From: Lachnospiraceae bacterium UBA7110
Lineage (GTDB): Bacteria > Bacillota > Clostridia > Lachnospirales > Lachnospiraceae
Assembly (NCBI GenBank): GCA_002492295.1
Contig: DKYC01000121.1
Location: forward strand, 1-30,773
Reading direction: 5' to 3'
Length of the DNA stretch: 30,773 bases
Under the pieces are notes generated by a model that saw only the letters and a program-made list of their open reading frames with translations, was not told where the DNA came from and did no database searches. This document shows positions 22,894 through 30,068 of this stretch, one piece after another. The position numbers were made by a program, and so were the translations under genes. Numbering within the stretch: the stretch's first letter is position 1; the number at the start of each line of letters is the position of its first letter.

Positions 22894-24186
22894 TTAACCG
22901 AACAAATTCGGAAGGAACATCGTAATCTGCGGGAAGAATGTCAACAGCAGAAGCACCGCAATCATACATACGTAAAACGGAAGCGTCGCCTTGACAACCT
23001 TCTCCATCTTCACTTTCGCAACCGCCGAACCAATAAACAATACGGAACCTACAGGCGGTGTCAACAGACCGATACCACAGTTTAAAATGACCATAATACC
23101 AAACTGAATCGGATTAATGCCAATCGAAGTTGCAATCGGAAGTAAAATCGGCGTTGCAATCAGAATAATCGGCGCCATATCCATAATGCAGCCCAGTACA
23201 AGTAAAATCAAATTCAACAGCAGCGCAATCAACACAGGATTATCCGTCAGACCAACAATTGCCTCTGACGCAAGAACCGGCACATGCAGCGTTGTCAGAC
23301 AGTAACCGAAAATACTTGATGTGGAAATCAAAATCAATACAATCGACAATGTATCAATACAGTTTTCCAGTACCTTCCAAACGCCCTTCCAGTTCAATCC
23401 CTTATAAATATACACGCTCACAAGCAGACTGTAAATAACCGCAACCGCCGCAGACTCCGTCGCTGTAAACCAACCGCCGACAACGCCGACAACAACAATA
23501 ATAACCGCTGCCAATGCCCAAAACGAAATGCCAAGCTGTTTAATTAAATTCTTAAAGCTGAACTTTTCCCCCTTCGGGTAATGTCTGCGCTTAGAAATAA
23601 TATATGAACCGACCATAAGCGAAACCGCAAGCAGAGCGCCCGGGATATATCCTGCAAGGAACAGACTTCCAACCGAAACACCGCCCGCAGACATTGCATA
23701 AATAACCATATTGTGGCTTGGCGGCACCAAAAGTCCCTCACATGAGGACGTAATCGTAACCGCTGTCGAAAAGTCATCGTCGTATCCCTGATCTACCATC
23801 ATCGGGATTAAGATACTTCCAAGAGAAGCTGTATCTGCCGCCGCAGAACCGGAAATTCCGCCAAAGAAATACGACGCCACGATATTTACCATCGCCATAC
23901 CGCCTGTCATCCAGCCGACGCAGGCGTTTGCCAGCGCAATCAGCTTTTCCGAGATACCGCCGCTTCCCATCAGGCACCCCATCGTGATAAAAAACGGCAC
24001 CGCCATTAAGCTGAACGAATTTATTCCCTTTACCATCTGCTGACAGATTGTCGTAAACGGAAGTCCCTGATACAATAAGCACAAAAGGGAAGAAAGCGCA
24101 ACCGCATACGCAATCGGGAACCGCAGAAAAATCATTACCGCAAAGCTAACCAGTAATACTAAAATTGCTACTGTCTGTGTACTCAT
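22894..24186 (-). CDS. dctM: TRAP transporter large membrane subunit
   Basis: A 430-residue integral membrane protein with roughly a dozen hydrophobic segments. It is the channel subunit of a tripartite ATP-independent periplasmic transporter, driven by an ion gradient. Typical DctM sequence features include AVALSSLLCLL near the start, FFITMGCLMGSGGIS, GGISGSAAADTASLGSILIP and LLTPPVGSVLFIGSAVA. Its ATG at 24186 overlaps the dctQ stop by four bases (ATGA), so the two subunits are translated together. With dctP and dctQ upstream and uronate enzymes downstream, the likely substrate is a sugar acid such as glucuronate or galacturonate; this is context-based. Confidence 0.94.
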   Translation of the reverse strand: MSTQTVAILVLLVSFAVMIFLRFPIAYAVALSSLLCLLYQGLPFTTICQQMVKGINSFSLMAVPFFITMGCLMGSGGISEKLIALANACVGWMTGGMAMVNIVASYFFGGISGSAAADTASLGSILIPMMVDQGYDDDFSTAVTITSSCEGLLVPPSHNMVIYAMSAGGVSVGSLFLAGYIPGALLAVSLMVGSYIISKRRHYPKGEKFSFKNLIKQLGISFWALAAVIIVVVGVVGGWFTATESAAVAVIYSLLVSVYIYKGLNWKGVWKVLENCIDTLSIVLILISTSSIFGYCLTTLHVPVLASEAIVGLTDNPVLIALLLNLILLVLGCIMDMAPIILIATPILLPIATSIGINPIQFGIMVILNCGIGLLTPPVGSVLFIGSAVAKVKMEKVVKATLPFYVCMIAVLLLLTFFPQITMFLPNLFG

Positions 24187-24707
24187 GCTTCCCCCTCCTT
24201 TAACACAATATTCTTCAAATGATTATAAAGCGTTTCCAGCTCAAAAATCAGCATCGCAACGCCTGCCACCGGAACCGGAAAATACATCCAGAACCTTGAA
24301 AGCCACGGCATGCTGACATACGTACCCTTCGCACCAAGTCCTGACGCATATTTCCACCCAACGACAATCATCACAACCGCCAAAATCAAAACACATATGT
24401 CCGCCAAAATATCCAAAAAGCGAAGCAATCCTGCAGGCAGATAACGGTCAAACGCCGTCATGCGGATATGTGCCCCGCGCCGGATTGCAAGCGCTGCGGA
24501 CAACACTGCCATATATGCCATACAAGTAAGCACAACTTCCTCGCTCCATGCCGGGTCAGGAATAAAAGGAACATATCTGCCGATAACGCTCATTGTTGTA
24601 ATCAGAATGTCAGCAATTAGTAATAGCTTACATACAAATAAAACGATTTTATATGTAATGTCAAATAACGGCTTAATTTTATCAACCCGTTCAAAAAAAG
24701 CTGCCAT
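24183..24707 (-). CDS. dctQ: TRAP transporter small membrane subunit
   Basis: A 174-residue protein with four hydrophobic segments, the DctQ layout (IVLFVCKLLLIADILITTMSVIGRY, in outline; then WSEEVVLTCMAYMAVLSAAL; RRGAHIRMTAFD; FPVPVAGVAMLIFELETLY). It links the binding protein to the DctM channel. ATG 24707 with AGGAGGGG upstream is preferred to the longer ORF, which begins inside the dctP/dctQ hairpin. It overlaps dctM by four bases. Confidence 0.92.
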   Translation of the reverse strand: MAAFFERVDKIKPLFDITYKIVLFVCKLLLIADILITTMSVIGRYVPFIPDPAWSEEVVLTCMAYMAVLSAALAIRRGAHIRMTAFDRYLPAGLLRFLDILADICVLILAVVMIVVGWKYASGLGAKGTYVSMPWLSRFWMYFPVPVAGVAMLIFELETLYNHLKNIVLKEGEA

Positions 24708-24746
24708 ATAACCCCTCCTATCTTTATAATACCTTCCTGTAGAACA

Positions 24747-24778
24747 AGAGCGCATGGACTGTGCGTCCAATGCGCTCT
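24747..24778 (-). other. Strong intercistronic hairpin between dctP and dctQ
   Basis: AGAGCGCAT+GGAC (24747-24759) pairs with GTCC+A+ATGCGCTCT (24765-24778) around a 5-base loop; one base is bulged. No U-tract follows in the direction of transcription. It begins about 20 bases after the dctP stop. Such hairpins can protect the 3' end of an abundant binding-protein mRNA or act as a partial terminator. Confidence 0.65.
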
Positions 24779-24797
24779 CCCACGTCATCCGATCAAT

Positions 24798-25922
24798 TTA
24801 CTTTGCTAAATCAAGAATTTTCTGATATAACTCTTCCTGTCCCTTTGTATTCTCTTCGATAACGCCCTTTACAGCTTCCTGCCAAGGAGTAACGTCGTTT
24901 ACCTCAACAACATTAACACCGTCAGCCTTTAACTGCTCTAATACTTCGTTCTCTGCCTCTTCAGAAATCTGTCTGTTGAACTGTGATGCATACTCTCCAG
25001 CCTCAACAAGGATATTCTGCTGCTCTTCCGTTAAGGAATCCCACGCCTGATCCGTAATGATAACCTGAATTGCGCCCAATGTATGTCCGTCCAAAATCAG
25101 GTTCGGAGCAACCTCAGGGAACGCGTTTGACTTGTAGTTTGCAATCGGCTGCTCTGCGCCGTCAACAACGCCTGTCTGCAATGCAGAGTAAAGCTCGTTG
25201 AACGATACAACAGTCGGGTTTGCACCAAGTGACTCTACAAGACCGTTCATAACAGGGTCATTGGAAACACGAAGCTTCATGCCTGCCAAGTCTTCCATAC
25301 CAGAGATTTCCTTTGTCGTAAAGAAATGACGGAAACCTTCCTCGCCGTAGAACAAGCCTCTTACACCGCTGCCGTTCTCATGCGGCTCAAGCAAAAATTC
25401 GCTTGCCAAATCCGATGTTGCAAATGCCCAGAAGTGCTCGCGGTTTACAAATGTATACGGAAGGGAAAGGAGCATTGATTTCTCTCCGCCGTAGCTTGTC
25501 AGTGCGAATGCGGAAATACGGGACATCTGAATCGTACCGCCGCCGCCTAACATGGTATCCAAAACGTCGTTTTCAGAACCAAGCACACCGCTTGCCTGAA
25601 TGTCAATCTTAATCTTTCCGCCAGAAAGCTCTGTTACCTTATCGGCGAATGCTGTCGCTGTCTGACCTACAATCGTATCAAGCGGGTTTACTTCCGCATA
25701 TACAAGTGTTACCTCAGGCTCTGCCGCAGGTGTTGCCGTATCCGCAGGCGCCGCCGTGTCTGCCGGCTTTGATTCCGCAGGTGCCGGGGTCGCTGCCGCT
25801 CCCGAGTCTGCCGCGGGTGTTCCGCTTCCTGTGGATGATGTGTCAGGTGACTTTAATCCGCAGGCTGTTACAGAAACTACCATCGTTAATGCAAGCATCA
25901 TTGACAATATCTTCTTTTTCAT
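24798..25922 (-). CDS. dctP: TRAP transporter solute-binding lipoprotein
   Basis: A 374-residue extracellular lipoprotein. The signal peptide MKKKILSMMLALTMVVSVTA is followed by Cys21, the lipid anchor. A linker rich in Ala, Pro, Thr and Ser runs to about residue 68. Then comes a DctP domain (LGGGGTIQMSRISAFAL, LLSLPYTFVNREHFW, MKLRVSNDPVMNGLVESLGA, FNELYSALQTGVVDGAEQP). RVSND and GAEQP mark the ligand site. AAAAGGAGG precedes ATG 25922. It is the first gene of the TRAP operon and has a leader with a hairpin and an AraC-type operator candidate upstream. The substrate is probably a sugar acid, judged from uxuA and uxuB downstream. Confidence 0.94.
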   Translation of the reverse strand: MKKKILSMMLALTMVVSVTACGLKSPDTSSTGSGTPAADSGAAATPAPAESKPADTAAPADTATPAAEPEVTLVYAEVNPLDTIVGQTATAFADKVTELSGGKIKIDIQASGVLGSENDVLDTMLGGGGTIQMSRISAFALTSYGGEKSMLLSLPYTFVNREHFWAFATSDLASEFLLEPHENGSGVRGLFYGEEGFRHFFTTKEISGMEDLAGMKLRVSNDPVMNGLVESLGANPTVVSFNELYSALQTGVVDGAEQPIANYKSNAFPEVAPNLILDGHTLGAIQVIITDQAWDSLTEEQQNILVEAGEYASQFNRQISEEAENEVLEQLKADGVNVVEVNDVTPWQEAVKGVIEENTKGQEELYQKILDLAK

Positions 25923-25948
25923 AGTAAAAAATCCTCCTTTTTTTCGAA

Positions 25949-25982
25949 GGAAAATATCTGCTTTACTCGCAGAGGGTTTTCC
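25949..25982 (-). promoter_or_regulatory. Leader stem-loop of dctP
   Basis: GGAAAA/TTTTCC and an inner TCTGC/GCAGA form a stem-loop with a small internal loop (25949-25982). Its 5' side on minus contains a second Shine-Dalgarno-like sequence (AAAGGAGG), while the true one lies free at about 25932-25940. It may stabilise the mRNA or tune translation. Confidence 0.4.
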
Positions 25983-26004
25983 TCCTTTTTATTTTGTTAA
26001 TAAA

Positions 26005-26073
26005 ATTATAAGAAATTTTTCACAAAAAGAAAACCCTATATTTTTAACATTTTTGGTAATATATTAACATTTT
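26005..26073 (-). promoter_or_regulatory. dctP promoter with paired direct repeats (candidate activator site)
   Basis: On minus, TATAAT is at 26005-26010, with no good -35 box at the right distance (TTTTCT). Two identical 10-mers, TTAACATTTT on plus, lie at 26044-26053 and 26064-26073, 20 bp apart and about 35-65 bp upstream of the -10. A weak -35 with two-turn direct repeats is the usual picture of an AraC-type activator, so the YesN-like regulator at 19957 is the obvious candidate. No other binding evidence. Confidence 0.55.
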
Positions 26074-26121
26074 ATCATATTTTTCTCCAATTTTTAGTAA
26101 AAACATACAAATAATGTCATA

Positions 26122-26880
26122 TTACCCCTCCAACTGGTACATCATCCATGCCATAATCGTCATGCCTGCGGTCTCGGTGCGCAGAATGCGTTTTCCAAGC
26201 GTAACGGGATTCATGCCAAGCGAGATTGCAGCGTCAATTTCGTCCTGCTCAAAGCCGCCTTCAGGTCCGATAAATACAGCAATGCGTTGTCCGGCGCGCA
26301 GGCTTTCCATAAGCTTTTTCGTTCCTGCCATTCCCGAAGCATTATCCAGTATGTCCTCCATTTCGTATGGTACAAGCTTTACGTCCATATCTTTGGCATA
26401 TTCCAATGCCTGCCTGTAGGTCATTACTTCTTTGACCTGCGGTATGACGGCACGCTTGCTCTGCTTTGCGGCAGCCTCTGCAATTGTCTGCCATCTTGCA
26501 ATTTTTGATTTCGCCTTTTTTTCGTCCAGCTTTACGACGCAGCGCTTCATGGCAACAGGAATCAGCTCATAAACGCCAAGCTCCACTGTCTTTTGAATGA
26601 TAAGCTCCATTTTATCATTCTTGGGAAGTCCCTGAAAAAGATATACTTTTGCGGGCAGCTCCACACCGTCCTCTTTAATAAAACACAGCTTGCAAACAAC
26701 CTGCGTTTCCATGATTTCCTCTATTTGGCAGCGGTAATCCCTGCCGTCCTCTCCGTTGCTGATACTGATTTCATCCCCGGCTTTAAGACGGATTACGTTT
26801 TTAATGTGGTTGACATCATCCCCTGTGATTATGACACGCGTGTCACAAATTTGACTTGGGTTTACAAAAAAGTGATACAT
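26122..26880 (-). CDS. rsmE: 16S rRNA (uracil-1498-N3)-methyltransferase
   Basis: A 252-residue SPOUT-class enzyme that methylates U1498 of 16S rRNA. The N-terminal PUA-like part begins MYHFFVNPSQI and has HIKNVIRLKAGDEISI. The C-terminal knot has IGPEGGFEQDEID and LGKRILRTETA, which form the SAM site. ATG 26880 is preferred; the ATG five codons upstream lies too close to AAAGG. The usual Clostridia order is prmA then rsmE. Here the gap to prmA holds about 750 bases of broken genes, and the toxin remnant ends 20 bases before this start. Confidence 0.94.
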   Translation of the reverse strand: MYHFFVNPSQICDTRVIITGDDVNHIKNVIRLKAGDEISISNGEDGRDYRCQIEEIMETQVVCKLCFIKEDGVELPAKVYLFQGLPKNDKMELIIQKTVELGVYELIPVAMKRCVVKLDEKKAKSKIARWQTIAEAAAKQSKRAVIPQVKEVMTYRQALEYAKDMDVKLVPYEMEDILDNASGMAGTKKLMESLRAGQRIAVFIGPEGGFEQDEIDAAISLGMNPVTLGKRILRTETAGMTIMAWMMYQLEG

Positions 26881-26899
26881 GGTACAATTCCCCATCCTT

Positions 26900-27010
26900 T
26901 TATTCGTTAAATAAATCAGAATGTGTTCCCGTTCTGTATAATTCTAAATATTTCCCATTCTGACGGTATATCAGTAACCAATCCGGTGTTATGTGGCATT
27001 CCCTAATCCT
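26900..27010 (-). pseudogene. C-terminal remnant of a YafQ-type toxin
   Basis: In one minus frame the sequence reads RECHITPDWLLIYRQNGKYL followed by ELYRTGTHSDLFNE and a stop at 26900-26902. RECHI-x-PDWLLIY and RTGTHSDLF are hallmark motifs of YafQ mRNA interferases, including the catalytic His region. The first half or more of the toxin, and its start, are missing. The fragment begins inside the stop region of the antitoxin remnant (27003), so a deletion fused the two genes. It cannot make a working toxin. Confidence 0.8.
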
Positions 27011-27207
27011 CCAGCATCATTTGCAAAAAATCATGCGCAGAACCTTCAAATATTTCGCCTCCACCATTTTTCAATTCTTCTATAGCCTCAATAGTTTCCT
27101 GATTGGGTTTCCCCATCCGTTATTCCTTGTAAATAGGCTACGACATAACCAATTTTATAATCCGGTACTGTATCTAATAGTTGATATACTTTTTCTCTGT
27201 CACTCAT
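27003..27207 (-). pseudogene. Frameshifted antitoxin-type gene (RelB/DinJ-like partner)
   Basis: Two overlapping minus-strand pieces join by one base. The first, 27088-27207, begins MSDREKVYQLLDTVPDYKIG and ends after 39 codons. The second, 27003-27116, reads PNQETIEAIEELKNGGGEIF and ends DFLQMMLED. If one A is removed from GAAACCC near 27107, the frames fuse into a single protein of about 67 residues. The second half resembles the C-terminal part of RelB/DinJ-type antitoxins, and the YafQ remnant follows directly. The frameshift could be a sequencing error, but the toxin deletion suggests real decay. Confidence 0.65.
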
Positions 27208-27234
27208 ACATATGCCCTCTTTCTTAATTGATAT

Positions 27235-27417
27235 TTATATTATATGCAATCCTAAAAACATTCCTTCAATCATTGCAGTGATATATTCCTCCGCGTCCTT
27301 TTCCGTATATGGAAACGGCAAGCCGTCACGCAGATTATCCATAATCTTTTTGTTATTTAACATTTCTGCTAAATCACCCGCATCGCCCAGTTTCCATTTC
27401 CTAATAGCACATTCCAT
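27235..27417 (-). pseudogene. N-terminal fragment of a GNAT acetyltransferase
   Basis: A 60-codon ORF: MECAIRKWKLGDAGDLAEML, then NNKKIMDNLRDGLPFPYTEKDAEEYI, matching the first beta strand and helices of RimJ/RimL-type GNAT enzymes. It stops after a non-matching tail (GMFLGLHII), whereas the family needs about 110 more residues including the acetyl-CoA loop. GGAG lies 12 bases before ATG 27417. It is best read as a truncated gene in the debris between prmA and rsmE. Confidence 0.7.
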
Positions 27418-27435
27418 AGCACAAACACGCTCCTT

Positions 27436-27669
27436 TTATTCATAATCCGCAAACGCCGCAACCCATTCCCCGTATTCTCTACCAAGAATCAAGTCATAAT
27501 CTGCCATAAGCTCCCGCCCAATCCTTTCTTTGTTTCGGGTATGAAGAATATCCAGACTGACATGTTCATACTGCGCAAGCTGCTCTTGGTAAAACGTCGT
27601 ATAATAAAAACATATAATCCGGATTGAAAAATACTGCCCTAACGTTTCCGCGCCGTCACATTTACCCAC
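27436..27669 (-). pseudogene. Unrecognised ORF overlapping the end of prmA, possibly a C-terminal fragment
   Basis: An open frame of 77 codons. The last 50 or so (EHVSLDILHTRNKERIGREL, then MADYDLILGREYGEWVAAFADYE) look like genuine protein, while the first part lies inside prmA in another frame and has no ribosome binding site. It is probably the tail of a gene whose 5' part was lost when the region was rearranged. I do not recognise the family. It precedes the GNAT fragment by 18 bases. Confidence 0.35.
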
Positions 27670-28622
27670 TCTCCCTGATAGGTCACGTCAATGACCTCAA
27701 GGCCTGCCTGTTCGACTGCATCGCGCACGACTTGTTCCTTATTGTCGATAATGCCGGAAGTAATATAAACACCGCCCGGCTTTAACTGGTTCACAATCAC
27801 AGGTGTCAGTGGCACTAACACATCAGCGAGAATATTTGCGACAACAATGTCATATTTTTCATAACCGACCCTGTCCTGAACAGACTGCTCAGTAATAATA
27901 TTGCCAATCATCATTTCAAAACATTCCGGTCTAATATTATTTGCTTTCATATTTTCACGCACAGCTTCCACCGCACATGGGTCCAAATCCGTTCCTACCG
28001 CATGTTTAATCCCATACATTAAAGAAATAATCGCAAGAATTCCGCTGCCCGTTCCCACGTCAAGCAGCTCCGTTTCCGGCGTGATATGCTTTTTCAACTG
28101 GCGAATACAAAGCTGCGTCGTCTCATGCATTCCTGTGCCAAACGCCGTTCCGGGGTCGATATGGAGAATCTTCTTATCCCTGTCCTCCGGTTTTACTTCC
28201 TCCCATGATGGAATCACAAGCAAATCGTCAATATAAAACTGGTGGAAAAACTGCTTCCAGTTATTAATCCAGTCAATATCCTCCGTTTCCGACACCATAA
28301 TCGTGCCCTCGCCTATATCCATAAAGTTCCTCAGAGCGTCCAGTTCCTGATTAATTTTTTCAGTCATTTTCTCCGTGTCAACAGGGCTTGCCATGCAAAC
28401 TCCGTTTGCATTACTGTCCTCCACAAAAAAGCTAAGATACGCAATCCCATCATCCTCTGGTCCGTCGGGCAGAATATCAACAAACATTTGTTCCTTTTCC
28501 AATGGTGTCAACGGCACCTTATCCTCAATCTGCGCTCCCTCCAGCCCAATATCATAGAGCGTACTAATAATAATATCTTCCGCATCCGTAATTGTCTTTA
28601 TCGTAAATTTCTTCCACTTCAT
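27639..28622 (-). CDS. prmA: Ribosomal protein L11 methyltransferase
   Basis: A 327-residue SAM-dependent methyltransferase that trimethylates ribosomal protein L11. The N-terminal substrate-binding domain begins MKWKKFTIKTITDAEDI. The linker has HIDPGTAFGTGMHETTQ (about residues 155-170), motif I is LLDVGTGSGILAI (187-196 region) and motif IV is IVVANILADVLVPL. AAAGGGGATAGG precedes ATG 28622. It follows dnaJ, separated by a terminator, and normally runs with rsmE, which here lies beyond a block of gene remnants. Confidence 0.95.
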   Translation of the reverse strand: MKWKKFTIKTITDAEDIIISTLYDIGLEGAQIEDKVPLTPLEKEQMFVDILPDGPEDDGIAYLSFFVEDSNANGVCMASPVDTEKMTEKINQELDALRNFMDIGEGTIMVSETEDIDWINNWKQFFHQFYIDDLLVIPSWEEVKPEDRDKKILHIDPGTAFGTGMHETTQLCIRQLKKHITPETELLDVGTGSGILAIISLMYGIKHAVGTDLDPCAVEAVRENMKANNIRPECFEMMIGNIITEQSVQDRVGYEKYDIVVANILADVLVPLTPVIVNQLKPGGVYITSGIIDNKEQVVRDAVEQAGLEVIDVTYQGEWVNVTARKR

Positions 28623-28683
28623 TTACCTATCCCCTTTCCCAAAAATAAATAGCCGCATCTGCTTCCGGTATCTGCAAAAGCAA

Positions 28684-28739
28684 TCAAAAAACTTCCGTAC
28701 AATATAATATCTTAACCAATATCATACCATACGGAAGTT
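28684..28739 (-). terminator. Terminator between dnaJ and prmA
   Basis: On minus, AACTTCCGTA (complement of 28730-28739) pairs with TACGGAAGTT (28690-28699) as a perfect 10-bp stem and is followed at once by TTTTTTG. The loop is long (30 bases). It lies eight bases after the dnaJ stop. Confidence 0.7.
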
Positions 28740-28746
28740 CAAAATG

Positions 28747-29922
28747 CTATTTAAAAAAACCTTTGCGTTTTTTTTCCTTTTTATCTTTCTCGTCGCTTTG
28801 CTCGCTGTGCTCCATATTTCTGACAGCCTCCAGGCTGTTTCCCGTTTCACTGTCAAATCTGCGCAGTAAATCCTTCGCCTCGTTTGAGAGCTTCTCCGGA
28901 ACCTGCACTACAAGCGTAACATAATGGTCTCCGCGTACCTCTTTATTTCGAAGTGACGGAACACCCTTTCCGCGTAATCTGACACGCGTGTCAGTTTGCG
29001 TACCGGCTTTCACATCATAGACAACCTTGCCGTCTACCGTATCAATCAGCACCTCACCGCCAAGCGCTGCCACTGCAAACGAAACAGGCACTGTGGAGAA
29101 TATGTTCATATCCTGCCTTTGGAAAATCGGGTGTCTGTCTACCACAACCTCCACAAGCAAGTCTCCTCTCGGTCCGCCGTTTACTCCCGGCTCGCCCTTG
29201 TCCCTGATGCGCACGCTCTGCCCGTTGTCGATACCTGCCGGTATTGATACCTGAATTTTTTTCCTTCCCGAAATATATCCGCTTCCGCCGCAGTCAGGAC
29301 ACTTATCCCTGATTGTCTTTCCTGTACCGCCGCAGTCAGGACACGTCTGCGAATTCTGAATCGTGCCAAACGGTGTCTGACGCCTTGTCACTACCTGACC
29401 TCGCCCGCCGCAGCGATGGCAGGTTTCCGGTGAAGTACCGGGCTTCGCACCGCTTCCGTTACACGTCTTACAGGTATCCTTCAGATTCAGGTCAAGCTCT
29501 TTTTCCACGCCAAATACAGCCTCCGAAAAAGTAATCCGGACACTGGTGCGCAGATTCGCGCCTCTCATTGGTCCATTGCTCGAACGGCGGCTGCTGCCGC
29601 CTCCGAAAAAGTCGCCAAAAATATCTCCAAATATGTCAGAAAAATCAGCGCCGCCAAAGTCAAAGCCACCAAAGCCGCCGGCACCGCCGCCTTCGAACGC
29701 AGCATGGCCAAACTGGTCATACTGGCGTCTCTTTTCAGGATCACTCAGCACCGCATATGCCTCTGATGCCTCCTTAAACTTCTTTTCGGCCTCAGCGTCA
29801 CCCGGATTCATATCGGGATGATATTTCTTGGCAAGCTGTCTGTATGCTTTTTTAATTGAGGCATCGTCGGCGCCGCGTTCGACGCCCAATACCTCATAGT
29901 AATCTCTTTTTTGTTCTGCCAT
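28747..29922 (-). CDS. dnaJ: Chaperone protein DnaJ (Hsp40)
   Basis: A 391-residue co-chaperone that delivers clients to DnaK and stimulates its ATPase. The J domain holds HPD in AKKYHPDMNPGD (about residue 34). A Gly/Phe-rich region follows (GGGAGGFGGFDFGGADF). Then come four zinc-finger repeats CKTCNGSG, CHRCGGRG, CPDCGGTG, CPDCGGSG (about 150-215), and the C-terminal substrate-binding domains. The tail is basic (KKEKKRKGFFK). It follows dnaK with a 146-base gap that contains a structured repeat. Heat-shock control would act upstream, outside the window. Confidence 0.98.
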   Translation of the reverse strand: MAEQKRDYYEVLGVERGADDASIKKAYRQLAKKYHPDMNPGDAEAEKKFKEASEAYAVLSDPEKRRQYDQFGHAAFEGGGAGGFGGFDFGGADFSDIFGDIFGDFFGGGSSRRSSNGPMRGANLRTSVRITFSEAVFGVEKELDLNLKDTCKTCNGSGAKPGTSPETCHRCGGRGQVVTRRQTPFGTIQNSQTCPDCGGTGKTIRDKCPDCGGSGYISGRKKIQVSIPAGIDNGQSVRIRDKGEPGVNGGPRGDLLVEVVVDRHPIFQRQDMNIFSTVPVSFAVAALGGEVLIDTVDGKVVYDVKAGTQTDTRVRLRGKGVPSLRNKEVRGDHYVTLVVQVPEKLSNEAKDLLRRFDSETGNSLEAVRNMEHSEQSDEKDKKEKKRKGFFK

Positions 29923-29962
29923 AGTTATAGCCTTTCTTTATACCCAGTATATTATGCTACGT

Positions 29963-30067
29963 AAAGAACGCCTCCCTTTGGCGTTCTTTTAAACGAAACT
30001 TAGAAAATCTTAGGCATCGTCTTAATCGAATTTATTCGATTTGATGCCTTAGATTTTCTTTTCGTTT
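29963..30067. repeat. Intercistronic two-hairpin repeat, copy 3 (dnaK/dnaJ gap)
   Basis: Hairpin A: AAAGAACGCC (29963-29972) and GGCGTTCTTT (29980-29989), loop TCCCTTT. Hairpin B: outer AAACGAAA (29991-29998) with TTTCGTTT (about 30060-30067), then AGAAAATCTTAGGCATC with GATGCCTTAGATTTTCT, a one-sided GTCTT bulge, and an inner AATCGAAT/ATTCGATT stem. It ends two bases before the dnaK stop codon. It is the most perfect of the three copies. Confidence 0.8.
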
Positions 30068-30068
30068 T

